Part shown: one piece after another, positions 9,937 to 21,926 of the stretch
How the letters are laid out: each line of letters starts with the position of its first letter
Numbering within the stretch: position 1 is the first letter of the stretch
Assembly: GCF_000003195.3 (NCBI RefSeq)
Contig: NC_012878.2
Span: 14,276,406 to 14,340,405, forward strand
Direction: 5' to 3'
Length of the DNA: 64,000 nt
From: Sorghum bicolor
Taxonomy: Eukaryota > Streptophyta > Magnoliopsida > Poales > Poaceae
Made by a program: the position numbers and the translations under genes
Notes under the pieces: model-generated
What the model was told of the DNA's origin: nothing
What the model saw: the letters and a program-made list of their open reading frames with translations, nothing else
Database searches by the model: none

Positions 9937-12858
9937 GCCTCTCGCCGCAGCCGGCCGCCGCCGCCGCCGCCGCCGATGCCGACGACGACCTGAAGGGTAC
10001 CGAGCTCCGCCTCGGTCTGCCAGGGTCCGGGTCGCCGGACCGCCGTGTCGCGGCTGCCACCGCTACCACCCTGGAGCTGCTCCCGGCCAAGGGCGCCAAG
10101 CGCGGGTTTTCTGACGAGGCGCCCCCGCCATCTCCCGCTGCCGCTGCCGGGAAGGGAAAGAAGGTGGCGGAAGAGGAGGACGACGACAAGAAGGTTGCAG
10201 CGACGCCGCAGCCGGCCGCAAAGTAGGTGGAGTGTGGAAGTGGATCTTGGGGTTTTTCTGCCTCAAACGTAAAAGGGAAAGCTTTGGGCTTTGCGAGCGC
10301 GTTCATCTGGCGTTTCTCCATGGTTCTTGGCACTGTGGCCACTAGTGGTTTGGAAATTGTGATTGTTGCCCCCTTTTTTGCTGTTTGGGAAATCTTGCTG
10401 AGTTTTTGGAGTTCATGACATTTGCAGGTTCTGTAACAGAAAATTATCTTTAGGAATTCTGTGCTTTCAGGGAAACAAAAGGGTAGGCGGAATTGAAAAG
10501 GGGCTGAATTGTATGTTAGGGGATCTCTCTTGGCTTGGTATTTTCGATTTGTTTTTACTCTTCTTTGAGTGGGAATTTCGGTTTGTCTTGATGCCTAGAG
10601 GAGGGAAACTAAAGTTGCAGCTTTGTGATGTTCTTTTAAATTCCCACTTTTCCTCCAAATTTTCTACTTTCCAAAATGCGCCCTTCAATTTATCTTCAGC
10701 TTGCCTTTTTTTCACTTTTCTTGCTTGCTCAAGCCCTTCTCTCATCTTTTCTCTGCTTTCCTTTTTTTGAGACAATCTTTTCTCTGCTCTCCCTGCTTTG
10801 TTTTCGTTGTATTTTGTTCATAACATTTTGATTTGGCATTACCTTGCTTAAATTCTGTGACTTCCATCCCGAAATTCGCCAAAATTCGTTTCTTTATTTT
10901 GTCACTGGTAGAGCATCTCCTGATCTACCTCTTTGTTCCATGGTTGTAAAGATTATTGAGCTCAGGTGTGTTGTGCAGAGCTCAGGTGGTGGGATGGCCA
11001 CCAATCCGCAGCTACCGCAAGAACACGATGGCTACCACCCAGCTGAAGGGTAGCAAGGAGGATACTGAGGCCAAGCAGGGCCAGGGATTCCTGTACGTCA
11101 AGGTCAGCATGGATGGCGCGCCGTACCTGAGGAAGATTGACCTCAAGACTTACAAGAACTACAAGGACCTGTCTACTGCGCTTGAGAAGATGTTCAGTGG
11201 CTTCAGTACTGGTGAGATGTCTCGGGTTACTCTCCCTCTTCGGATGGCGCGTCAGTATGTAATTGTGTTCCATTTTGATGTGGATGCTGTTAGAAGTACA
11301 TCAAGAAACCTTTAAAAAGCATCATACTTGATTCCTAGGATAAGCAATAGCTTCAACTTACCGTTATTTTTGAGTAATTGTAAGATTACAAACAATCTGG
11401 CATACCTTTTTTTTTTCTTTGGTGAACTTTTTATTTCTTGCTAAACAAATACCCTGGTGATTGTTCAGTTATTGCATCCTTATCATGTCTTTCTTAGAAA
11501 GATATTATTTCCTGTAAGGAAAAATAAATTTTGGCTCCATGTGTATGATTATTCGAGGATATCTTCGAGTCTTGAGTATTATTCCAGAAAGCTACTAATC
11601 ACTATGAGAGTGACATCCCCAATATATTTCTGAAATTTGGAGATCTATGATCCTGTATTTATATATTTAATATCTCATTAGTTTTCACCACTTTCTTAGG
11701 ATCATGGAAATGAAAATAAGGTCCAAGTCTCTTATGTAGAAATTTTAGTACAAGAAGAGGTTCTCTTCTGTTTTCCTTTTATTGGTCTTACAGGTTAGTA
11801 TGGGTATCAGGCAAGGATGGCTTATCTGAGTACCGCAAGGATGGTGAATATGTTTTGACTTATGAGGACAAGGATGGAGATTGGATGCTTGTCGGCGATG
11901 TACCATGGGAGTAAGTACACTGATCTTACTTAAAATAATGGAAATGGAACTAAATCAAACACCGATTTGATTTTGTGGCTCATTTTCTCGACTAAATACA
12001 TATTTAGCCGTCACATTTTCTTTACTCCAATTGTAGGATGTTCGCTGACTCTTGCCGCAGGCTCAGGATCATGAAAGGATCAGATGCAATTGGACTTGGT
12101 AAGTTTGTACTCCTATTCTGTTTAGAGTATTGTCGTGCTAATCATATTGTCTTAGTTGGTTGGTGGATTTGATGGGATGGTAAATGATATGATGATCCAA
12201 GTAGGTTGTGTTGTTGGCTGTACATGATACATTTTTTGGTAGGACTTCCTTACAAAGGGGACATAATTCATGGTCCCTGCATCTGTGGTGATAGTTCTCT
12301 TGGGTTCATTTGCCATCTTGTACATAGCAATCAAATGTAGGTTCGAAATCAGAAGTGTGGGATGAACTAGACATTATCAGTTGCATTTTGCATTTCCAAA
12401 AAAACATGTCAGTTGAATTTAGCAAGAAGAACATTTAATTAATGTTTTCTTTCACCTTCTTGTAAATAACTACTGCCGAATAGTTAAAATATAAAAATTT
12501 AGATTCTGAAAGAAATTTTAAAAATATGCTCCCTCCACGAGAGGGATGCCTAGCTTCCCGATTAGTACTGTTATCAACACTACAACCATGTATGTCATTG
12601 TCAGTTTGGAGCCCACATAAAAATCATGTATCAATTATATACTATAGGTGTCAAATTTATAGTAAAATGTTGAAATTGGAATATTTTAATCATAGTTGTC
12701 ACTTGCTAACAGGGTATTCTAATTCAACTTCAGAGTTAATCTAATAGGTTTGGCACCATTTATTACTTTGACTTCCCTGAATAATATGCATCTCTTGGTT
12801 TTTTTTTTTCCCTTTTGCAGCTCCAAGGGCAGCTGATAAGTCCAAGAACCGCAACTAG
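9906..12858 (+). CDS. Aux/IAA auxin-response repressor (five exons, 249 aa)
   Basis: Aux/IAA proteins bind auxin response factors in the nucleus, recruit TOPLESS co-repressors, and are degraded through TIR1/AFB receptors when auxin is present. Coding exons: 9906-10222, 10979-11211, 11811-11910, 12037-12098 and 12821-12858. All introns are GT-AG, phases agree, and the total is 750 nt including TAG. Visible: domain I with the EAR core TELRLGLPG (residues about 32-40); an AKR basic pair; domain II degron [14 protein letters not shown] (about 108-121); domains III/IV (PB1) with [19 protein letters not shown], then [11 protein letters not shown] and [14 protein letters not shown]; and a basic C-terminus ending KSKNRN. 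The start [14 protein letters not shown] is the usual one for a grass Aux/IAA subgroup. Exon 3 needs the third AG in the acceptor region; earlier AGs give a stop. Which numbered paralogue this is cannot be decided here. Confidence 0.95.
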
Positions 12859-14153
12859 AATGGTTGCTTCCTACAGTCCAGAGCAAGAGGGAGATCCAAT
12901 GGCTGTAGGGATCTTTATGAAAACCAAAAAAGTCTAACAGTTTTAAGAAGAAAATTCTGCCTTATGGTCTGTACTACATGGTTTGCTGTCACGCAAGTAA
13001 AGAACTCCACGTCTGTCATGTTAGTTTTGCAATATCGTCTATGGACAAAACACTATTTGATTGTTGTTAAGCCTTCGTACGAGTGTTATTCGTGTAAATG
13101 GTTTGGTACATTGCGTGCTGCTACTATGATTGAGCACTCCTACCTAGTTTGCAAAATAGTGGCCATGAACTGTTTGTTGTTCCTCTATATAAATGTTCAA
13201 TGAAGCTTGGAAATGTATGGTTCATCTGTGTTCATGTTCTGGTTCATTCATCTTGATGGTGTTGAAATCTGATGAAGCAACTTGTTTTGAAAGTGATCCT
13301 CTGTGCAAAAGTTTCTTTGTGGAAACTTTGATTCCTTTTTTTACCGGCTTTGATGCCTAATTGCTGGTGGGGCATACAGGGTATTGAGTTATTTATCTGC
13401 TGAAGGTCATGATGGTTGTCTATGATCTAACTCCAGAGTGTCATTTTAAAAAAAGGCTTCCATCTGAACCATCATTCAGGTTGCATATAATATCATGATT
13501 TCAAGAGAGATGGCAATTCCTTATGATCCCTTGGAATCAGGCTTTATTTGGCTGCCCCATTAGAAGTTATGCTCCACTCTTCTCCTTTTGTGGTGCCTTT
13601 TTCTCCTTACTGGTGTCTGTTAGTTGGTGTGCATGTGGAGCACTGCCTATTTGTTCCAATGAAGACACTTAAAATTCTGATTCTGTTCATGTTTCAGCTG
13701 AAAAGGCATCTTTCACTAACCCAAATGAGCCTTCATCTGCACTTGTTTATCTCTTATAGCTTGAATGATGTCGCATCCCAATTTATGAATTTATTCGACA
13801 ACAGCGCCTGTGGAGCGCATCGGCTGAGAGGGACAGATAGGGTTTATAATTCTTGCAGATTGGCAGCCTATGTAGCAATCCTGGATCGTATGGTATGGTT
13901 GTCCCAACACTGATATCCTGTTGTTTTGTCCATGTAGTTTATACAGCAGCATCCTGTACCTTGTAGGCTCTGGAGTCCTTTGTTCCCTTCCTGGTGGTCC
14001 TGCAACTCCACCATGTCGGTCTGGTTATTGTAAACCTTTGTTTGATCCCTTTCTTAACCGATAAAGCCGCGCATTAGGGGCTAGTTTAATGCCTTTGCGG
14101 TTCTTTTATGCTCCTGTATGCGGCGGTTTGCCCATCCCACCCACATGTTTCCT
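12859..14153 (+). other. 3' untranslated region and flank of the Aux/IAA gene
   Basis: AT-rich sequence after the stop codon, with no ORF of recognisable function. The transcript probably ends within the first few hundred bases (an AT-rich segment with TATATAAATG at about 13188), but no strong AATAAA signal fixes the site. The rest looks like ordinary intergenic or long-UTR sequence. Confidence 0.4.
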
Positions 14154-14232
14154 TGTCTCCAGATTACTGCCCAGCAAAGGTGAAAGCTTTTTAGACTACT
14201 TCACTGCTTTCGCTTTCACCTTTCTGGAGACA
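14154..14232. repeat. Short interrupted inverted repeat with TGTCTC/GAGACA ends
   Basis: The right arm 14212-14232 is continuous (GCTTTCACCTTT then CTGGAGACA). Its complement on the left is split into TGTCTCCAG (14154-14162) and AAAGGTGAAAGC (14176-14187) by 13 extra bases. Both arms pair perfectly. Confidence 0.6.
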
Positions 14233-14856
14233 TGTCCGTGCTTATTTTATCGCATAATTACCGTGATTACTACTAACCTGGGTAAATGTCAGTCTTGCAG
14301 GTGTACATCATTTCTGTTGCGTGCTACTGCTCTCATGCATATTGCATACCTACAGATGCGTCCCCTGCGAATACAGATGCGTGCCTTTCTGTCATTCTGT
14401 TGACGCCTTGTAGAATTTTCGAAAAACTGTTGGGAACAATTCTGTAAAATTCGGTGGGTTGAGTCTGTCAGGAAACAGTATTTTCTTGAGTAGAGGCACA
14501 ATTGCACAAAGCCACAAAAGTGAGTAACACTTTTTTGAGAATGTCAGGTCTGGTATCAGAAGAGGGGCAAAAATGAGCATTGCTGCACAAGCTTTGACTC
14601 CCGACTGCTGATGGGCTGATGGCAGCTGCAAATGGCCAGCATCGATCTGTCTCTTGTACCAGTGGTGAATCATCTGTTGGCCACCATGGAGAAGCAATAA
14701 TTTTATTTTCATTCCCACGTGAAATTTATGCGGTTTATATATCTTTTAAAGTGCAAAATGGATGGGAATCCAGAACTGTTTGGTGCGGATTTGGATCTTC
14801 CAGGATCTTGTCTCTCTTTGATTAGTAGTAGCCTGCAAAATATGGTTTAGCAATTA
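14233..14856. other. Intergenic sequence, nothing recognised
   Basis: Only short ORFs, no domain, no clear repeat. Confidence 0.4.
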
Positions 14857-15117
14857 CTACCTCCATTCCAAATTATAAGTCATTCTAAAAATCTTAGAGA
14901 GTCAAAGCATTTTCAAGTTTGATCAAAATTATATAGAGAAATACTAAGATTTCTAACATAAAATGAATATACTATAGAAATATAATTAAGAAAAAAAATC
15001 TAATGATACTTAGTTGGTATCATAATAGTTATTATTTTATCATATAAATTTAGTAAACTTAAAATACTTTAACTCTTTAAGATTCTTAAAATAACTTATA
15101 ATTTAGAATAGAGAGAG
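14857..15117. mobile_element. Stowaway-like MITE
   Basis: Starts CTACCTCCATTCCAAATTAT and ends with the imperfect complement ATAATTTAGAATAGAGAGAG. TA lies on each side (14855-14856 and 15118-15119), the target duplication expected of Tc1/mariner-type Stowaway elements. Interior is AT-rich and non-coding, 261 bp. Confidence 0.75.
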
Positions 15118-15119
15118 TA

Positions 15120-16301
15120 GAAATGAATAACTATAATCTCAGTGTACGTTAAAATCTAGTCCCTATCTTGCACTGAACAAGTCCCAAATTACTCCAACAA
15201 ACTACAGTAGAAAGAAAGCACCAAATGGTCCAGATTTTATTAAAAAAATTGAAACAAATCAGAAACAAAACAAGTAGCAAGCAGCTGGGCCCCAGTTGCT
15301 TGGGAATTGGATTGAGATCCACAGCCATGCTAGCCAGCATGCACAGTGTCCAGACTCCACAGAATTTTGTGTTGTGCAAACCTAAGAACCTCATCATTTT
15401 TTGTCTTTTCCAGTCAAAAAAGAAATAATGAACGATAAAAGGGAGTGGGGGGTAGAAATGAAATTATGATCGTGGGCCCTAAGGTGGGCTTAGGACATAA
15501 TGATGGAGCATGGATGCAACGCACCCCCCGCAATCCAGCGGGCCCACCACCACTACCACCACCATCCGGTCCCCACACGCGAGACGGACCCGGCCGGAAC
15601 GAGGTGTGAGACCGCTGCTCCAGACACGCGCTGCCGCACGGTGTCACTGACAGGCGGGTCACAGCGAGAGGCGAGGCCCGTGTGTCAGCCGTGGGTACGT
15701 ACACGCGGCCTCCCACCTGCCGTGAGAGGCGAGCGAGGCGGGGGGGAAGTGACCAGCCGTGCGCGCCGTGTGGGGCCCGGCGGTGAAGTGGAGTGTGGCT
15801 GCGGGTGGGGAGACACCCCCCACTCCCGTCCCTAACTCCGCGGGGCCCACCGCCGAGAAATAATGCGCCGCGCGGGCCCGGCGTCCACCTGCCTCCTCCC
15901 GCACCGAACCTCTCACGGTGTCGATGACGTGCGGGGCCTGCATTTCCTGGGACCACCTGTCGGTGACGCGACGCGTGCTGGGCGCTGGGACGTCGGGGCG
16001 GAAAGCGAGCGCGGGGAGCGCCCGGCATGCCTGGCTGTGCGGATGGCGACGCGGTCGGGGTCGGGGAGCAGCCGCGGCAGTGCGGGTGATGGCAACCGGG
16101 GAACGCCCGCCTCCCCTGGGAATGGAGCTCTCACTGTCACTGGGCCCCCCGGACGCTGTCCCAGTCCGACCACCTTCTGGGGAGACTGCACGCCTGCAAG
16201 TCTGCAGCAACGCATCGGCAGCGCCTGGCCATCAATGAGGTCGCTCCCATTGGAACGTGTGGGATCTATTAATGCCATTATAACGCCGTGTACTAGTTTT
16301 A
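15120..16301. other. GC-rich intergenic region, no gene recognised
   Basis: The part at 15480-16250 is strongly GC-rich and supports overlapping ORFs of 100-200 codons on both strands. Their translations are Arg/Pro/Gly/Ala-rich, lack any known motif, and overlap each other, so they are read as composition artefacts. An unannotated promoter or CpG-rich leader cannot be excluded. Confidence 0.4.
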
Positions 16302-16588
16302 GGCCTGGTTTAGTTCCAAAAAATTTTATAAAATCGATACTGTAGCACTTTAGGGCTTGTTTAGTTCTAAAAAATTTTGTAAAATCGACATTATAGCACT
16401 TTCGTTTGTATTTGACAAAAAATATCCAATCATGGACTAACTAGGCTCAAAAGATTCGTCTCATCAATTTCGACCAAATTGTGCAATTAGTTTTTATTTT
16501 TATCTATATTTAATACTCCATGCATGCGTCTAAAGATTCGATGTGACGGAGAATCTAAAAAATTTTGCAAAATTTTTTAGGAACTAAA
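16302..16588. mobile_element. MITE copies (one 51-bp stub plus one near-complete copy)
   Basis: A truncated left end at 16302-16352 (GGCCTGGTTTAGTTCC to GTAGCACTTTA) is followed by a fuller copy at 16353-16588, which starts GGGCTTGTTTAGTTC and ends GGAACTAAA. Its orientation is opposite to the next copy. Confidence 0.7.
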
Positions 16589-16629
16589 GAGTACGTGAGA
16601 ACAGACGGATTGACTTCTTGAGAGACCTT

Positions 16630-16872
16630 GGCCTTGTTTAGTTCACCCAGAAAACTAAAAAGTTTTTAAGATTTTCCGTCACATCGAATCTTATGGCACA
16701 TGTACGAAACATTAAATATAGACGAAAACAAAAACTAATTACATAGTTTAGCTGTAAATCACGAGACGAATCTTTTGATCCTAGTTGGTCGATGATTGGA
16801 TAATATTTGTCACAAACAAACGAAAGTGCTACAGTACCGAAATTTTTTCACTTTTCAGAACTAAACAAGGCC
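16630..16872. mobile_element. Complete MITE with 15-bp terminal inverted repeats
   Basis: 243 bp from GGCCTTGTTTAGTTC to GAACTAAACAAGGCC, flanked by CTT on both sides (16627-16629, 16873-16875). A 3-bp duplication fits a PIF/Harbinger (Tourist-like) MITE, though the superfamily is inferred. It sits inside the terminal repeat of the next copy. Confidence 0.8.
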
Positions 16873-17095
16873 CTTGTTTAATTTATTTTTTTAAAAAATA
16901 GACACTATGATATTTTTATTTGTATTTAACATATATTATCTCCAACTAACTAGATTTAAAAATATTTGTCTCGTAAATTATAGGCAAATTATGAAATTAG
17001 TTATTTTTTTATCTATATTTAGTGCTTCATGCATGTGCGCAGGATTCAATGTGACGAGAAATCTAAAAAAAATTGCAAAATTTTTTGGGAACTAA
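16873..17095. mobile_element. MITE copy whose left terminus was hit by the previous MITE
   Basis: Continues CTTGTTTAATT... after the duplicated CTT and ends GGGAACTAAAA. Same orientation as the 16353 copy, diverged and AT-rich. Confidence 0.65.
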
Positions 17096-17097
17096 AA

Positions 17098-17335
17098 GGC
17101 CTTGTTTAGTTCTAAAAAATTTTGCAAAAAATTTCAGATTCCCCATCACATCGAATCTTGCGGTGCATGCATAGAGTATTAAATATAGATAAAAATAATA
17201 ACTAATTGCACAGTTTATCTGTAATTTGTGAGACAAATCTTTTGAGCCTAGTTAATCCATGATCAGATAATATTTGTCAAATACAAACGAAAGTGCTACC
17301 GTGTCCATTTTGAAAAAAATAGAAAGTTGGTGAAA
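17098..17335. mobile_element. MITE copy, reverse orientation
   Basis: Begins GGCCTTGTTTAGTTC and carries the CATCGAATCTT and CAAACGAAAGTGCTA landmarks in the same order as the 16630 copy. The right terminus is degraded. Confidence 0.65.
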
Positions 17336-17468
17336 AATTTTAGGTTGGGATATTGTACCACTATCGTTTGTATTTAGTAATCATGAACTAACTAGGCTTA
17401 AAAGATTCATCTCGTAAATTATAGATAAACTGTGTAATCAGTTATTTTTTATCTATATTTAATAGTTT
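17336..17468. mobile_element. Truncated MITE copy
   Basis: Landmarks TATCGTTTGTATTTAG, AACTAACTAGGC and ATCTATATTTAATAG show a partial copy in the orientation of the 16353 copy. It is cut off where the MULE end begins. Confidence 0.55.
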
Positions 17469-17477
17469 TTTTTTTGG

Positions 17478-17562
17478 AAAGAGGCCATTACAATTTTTGA
17501 ACTTTTGAGAAACGCCATTATAAATCGTCTATTCTGACAAACGCCATTATAATTTCCAGCAT
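17478..17562 (+). repeat. Subterminal repeats at the left end of the MULE
   Basis: The motif GCCATTA(C/T)AA occurs at 17484, 17514 and 17543, about 30 bp apart. Such subterminal repeats are common near MULE ends. The matching right terminus was not found. Confidence 0.4.
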
Positions 17563-17910
17563 CCTTGAATCGTGTCATTTTCTATACCTGCGCCATATGA
17601 GGGTCTACTGTCAGCACCGTAGGTATACAAGGATGCAAACGCTCGTGATGTATCGGCCTCCTCTGTTAGCTGTGCTGCATCGAACTCATCTCTCTTTCTC
17701 CTGTCCCCATTCCCCATCCCCTCGTCGAACCCTAGCTCAACGATTTGGCGGCTTGCGGCGACTGAAGGCTACGAGATAACCAGAGAAGGTGGCAGGGCAA
17801 GCAAGTAGGTGTTGGCGGCTACGGATTTCACAGGTGGCCGCATCTACACCGAAGGCGATGGATGCCCCATAACCCCAGCTGGTGTTCCGCAACAATTGGT
17901 GGCGCCAATA

Positions 17911-20832
17911 ATGGAGGACAACGAGACTAGGTATCATTCTTGCACAATTGTTGTCATTTTGTCCACTCATAGTGTTAGGATATGTGTTCTATCTAGTTGT
18001 TGGTGTAGTTGTATGTCATTCTGCATATTTACATTTTCATCTACGTTAGGTTTGAGATAGAGGTTCAAGTCGAAGGTTTCATTTCCAATGGCTCTGATGG
18101 GAGGAAATTGTACACGATGGGATCTTTTTTAAGTGGGATGTCCAGTTTGGGAGTTTAACGCTTGAGTTGCTGCTGAGTAGTCTGTGCAAGGAGTTGAATT
18201 TATCTTATGCTCAGATACCTACAATGTGGTTCTATGACAAAAGACTACATGACAATGTTAGGTTAGCTAATGAGATTTAGGTGCTTGATATGTTTGAAAT
18301 GTACAAGGAGGAGAGGAGGTGTCAGGTTGTTGTTGGTGTGTTTGATAAGGCAACTTGTTCAAATGCTGAATTTGATGCACTAGAGCCTCTTTGTGTGGTT
18401 CCTCCTGATGTAGAGTTAGGCAACCTTGATGCTAACATGCCTTCTGAGCCAACTAGTGTTGTAGTTGAGCCTACCACCAAATCCAATGTTGCTGCTAATG
18501 ACAATATAGAGGCAGGTACTGTAGATGTAGATAAAGAGCGTGATATGTTTGATAATGGTGAAGTATATGTTGGAGTGGACGATGAAGTTATGTATATTCC
18601 AGTGCCAACTGCACATGCAACTAGGAATACATAGGGAGTTGATGACAATGCACAGGCATCTATAGACAATGCACAAGCATCTAAAAATGCATTTGGTTCA
18701 GATTTTGATAATGATGATAATGTTGTTCCTATTGTTCATGAGGCAGAGGTTGCTGATGATGACCCTCTTGATGTTCATGTTCTGCATGATCCTTTGAGTC
18801 CAACAAATCAGAAGAGCTATTTCCTGATATCATATCATTCGGGAAAGCCATAAGGCATTTTGCTATCGTCAAGGGTTTTGAGTTTGCACCTAGGGTCCGA
18901 ACAGACAAGTCAAGATTCATTGTGAGGTGTGCAGCCACCAACTGCCCTTGGCACGTACATGCTTCTACCATTTTGATAAGAAAACTATACAAGTAAGTTT
19001 ACATCAATCTTATTATGCCTTGTACATGCTAATTTGTGTGACTGAGTCTTTGTAATGTCTTTTTTTAGATCAAAGTGCTACCTGCAGAGCACAATTGTCC
19101 TACCACCAAGCTTAGAGAAGGCAAAATGGCTACCTAGGGTTGGTGTGCAGATACACTTGGGGATTGGATTAAGAAGAACCCAACTAAGGGACCTAAGGAT
19201 GCTAAAGACAAGTTGGAGGGTGATTTTGGCATAAAGCTAAAGTACTCAAAAGCCTAGTCAGATTAATAGCAAGCTCTAAACCAGATTCATGGTAAGTACG
19301 AGGAAAGCTTTCAACTCCTTTTCAACTGGGTTGCATAGATTGAACTTAAATCTCTTGGAAGTAGAGTACAAATAGAGTTAGAGAATGTTGGTAAAAATAA
19401 AAGGTTCAAGAGAGTATTTGTTGCTTTGAAGCCATGCATCGATGGCTTCTTAGCAGGTTGTAGACCATTCATTTGTGTAGATGCATCTTGTCTGCATGGA
19501 AAATATACTAGATAGTTGGCTTCAGCTACTAGGGTCGATGGGCACAAGTGGATTCTAGAAAATTTGGACATAGCCATAGGAGACCCTCCAGGTTTAGTGT
19601 TATGTTTAGATGATTATAAAGGATTAGAGAAAGTTGTGGGGGGTGTCTTCCCATAGGTGGAGAACAGAGAGTGCATGAGACACATGTATCGAAACTTCAT
19701 GAAACACTACTCAGGTGATGTCTTCACTGACCACCTATACCATGCTGAAAGGAGCTACACAGAATGGCTGTTCAGGTGGCATATGAACAAAATCTATGAA
19801 TTTGCTCCAGATGCAATTGAGTATTTTGACCAATAGCATGGCAGAATATGGTATAGGTGTGGCTTCTTAGAGGAGAGCAAGTGTGACTACTTGAGAAATA
19901 ATGTTTCTAAAAGTTTCAATGCTCAGATTAAGCAGTTCAAGGGACTTCATATACATGCGCTTGTGGATAGACTGAGGGAGTTAATAATGGTGAAAAGGTA
20001 CCTTAGAAAGAAGATAGCAGAGTAGTGGCAAGAAGGCATACTACCTAGTGTTATCAAGGAATTGAACCTGATTAGCAAAAATCTTAAAGTTGTCAAGGTT
20101 GCAGTAAGTGATCCAGACTTTGTAGAGGTGACTATAATTGATGATTGGAATAACCATAAAAGATGCATAGTGGACCTGAAGAATCACAAGTGCAGCTGCA
20201 GGGAATGGCAGATTAATAGGAAGCCATGCAAGCATGCGTTGGCCTAGATACTTTTGAACAAAGGCATCAAAATTGCAGATTATATGCATGAATATTACTC
20301 TATTGCTAGATTCAAAGTTGTATATGAATGAAGAATTGAGCCTATGCCAGATAGAACACGGTGGCCTAATTTTTAGCTTGGGTTCAAAGTGCATCCACCT
20401 TTGCTTGGTAGAGGAGCAGGCAGGCCAAAGACCCAAAGGATAAGGGTTTGTCTAGAGAAATAAGCTAGCAAGAAGAAAGTAAGGTGCAAAAGATGCAGAG
20501 GATTTGGTCACTTCTCCAAGACATGCAAGCTAGAGATGGTAGGTGAAGATGGTGAGACCGCTAAATCAAAGAAAGGTCAGCGCCACCACCATTTCATTTA
20601 GTAGTATTTTTTCATATTCATGACTTCTAACTATTTGTCGTTTTGTTTTAACAGGAAGAGGCAAGATGAAGGTGATGCTGGTGGGCCATGCAAGAAGCCA
20701 GCAAAGAAGAAGACACCTAAGAAGAAGAAGACTCCTAAGAAGAAGAAGACCCCATTGAAGAAGAAGCAAAATAAAGATGCAAGTGCTCCACGACCAAAAG
20801 TGGTTCGAAGCCTCAAGGATTTATTGTCTTAA
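17911..20832 (+). pseudogene. Mutator-like (MuDR/FAR1-type) transposase, heavily mutated
   Basis: Likely exons: 17911-17930, 18050-18992, about 19070-20575 and about 20656-20832. The second exon starts with the plant MuDR N-terminal region (FEIEVQVEGF), followed by an acidic linker and the DNA-binding region with FAIVKGFEFAPRVRT and CPWHVHAS. The third carries the MULE transposase core (VDASCLHGKYT, RECMRHMYRNFM), a SWIM zinc finger CSCREWQINRKPCKHA, and a CX2CX4HX4C knuckle CKRCRGFGHFSKTC. The last exon encodes Lys-rich repeats (KKKTPKKKKTP), a likely nuclear-localisation tail. The long exon keeps one frame for about 1.5 kb, yet has stops at 19135, 19255, 19264, 19267, 19336, 19513, 19654, 19834, 20023, 20245, 20329, 20374 and 20461, ten of them TAG. 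Frameshifts occur in the second exon near 18110-18130 and 18800, and TAG at 18278 and 18632. Not functional. Confidence 0.85.
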
Positions 20833-21309
20833 GGAAAACACACTTATTGGGGCCTGTCAGTTTGTTGCTTGTAATACAAGTTGGGTGACTGTGAACTTCT
20901 CAACTTGTAATATATGATGGTCGACATGGCTATGATGTAGCCTGTGCACTTTTTTGAACTTGTAGTAGCCTAAGCACTTTCTGAATTTGTAGTTGCTTGT
21001 GCACTTTCTGAACTTGTGTCTGAGCACACAGTTGAACTTGTAATATTTTCCTAGCTGAACTACTTGTGCTAGCTGTCAATGATATTAGAATGTTGTTTTA
21101 AATTGTTTGTGGTAAATGTGTTGAATTATGCTCTGATCATATTCATATTAGAATGTTGTTTTTTTATTTTTTGACTCAACCTCAAATGTTGTCAATGATC
21201 TCAATATATCACATACTATGTTTCACATTGCACATGCTGTTTAGAGGCAAACAAACAAGTTGATTGCACATACATGAGAAACACCAAGGACATCGGATCT
21301 CTAAAATTT
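20833..21309 (+). other. MULE 3' flank with short degenerate repeats
   Basis: No ORF of note. The phrase CACTTTCTGAACTTGTAG recurs in imperfect form about four times between 20946 and 21030. Confidence 0.45.
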
Positions 21310-21516
21310 TTACTTCCACATTACAACAACAATGACACCAACCACAACACCTAGAAACCCTACAATTAGAGGTACTAAAGTAGCAGAATCGACAATAATC
21401 TAAAATTTCTTAGTGTCCAGATCTTGCTTCGGCTCAACACGCGACAACTTTGTCCCACCAAGCTGGACCTTGAGTGCCATAACATCACAAACAAGACTGT
21501 GCACATTTTCTTAGAC

Positions 21517-21926
21517 TGTCGACGAAAGCTAGTCGGCAGTCTACCTTGGGGTATACCCACGGTAGTAGTTTATCGGTAGACGGTGCGCAAACTACGAACT
21601 CGATGGTGACGCAAGACACGGACAAGCTTTTTATCCAGGTTCGGCCGCCGAGTTGGCGTAATACCTACGTCCTGCGTCTGGTTGTATTGATTTATGTTGA
21701 GAGAATATGATCTGTATGACTTGTCCTCTAGGGGACCCCTGCCCCTCCTTATATATCCTGAAGGGACAGAGTTACAAGCAAAGTATCCTATTTGGTACAA
21801 AATCTTGTAGCCTTGCGGTGCACGCCGACCAGTCGTGCGCCGCACGTCTTCATCTTGTGGGCCGAGCCACCTCTGATGGTGCGGCTCATATAGGCCCATG
21901 AGGGTATAGGGGTTTATACCCCCACA
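21517..21926 (-). repeat. 3' LTR of the young non-autonomous element
   Basis: 410 bp, TG...CA ends on both strands; sequence repeated at 23789-24198. A minus-strand ORF crosses it and recurs in the other LTR, so it is not treated as a gene. Confidence 0.92.

Noticed and set aside
15414..16345. ORFs of up to 204 codons in GC-rich DNA
   Set aside because: Six-frame openness from base composition, low-complexity translations, no motif, no supporting splice or start context.
17911..20832. Reassigned or read-through TAG codon in the MULE transposase
   Set aside because: TAA and TGA stops and frameshifts also occur, and the Aux/IAA gene uses TAG as its normal stop; mutation is the simpler explanation.
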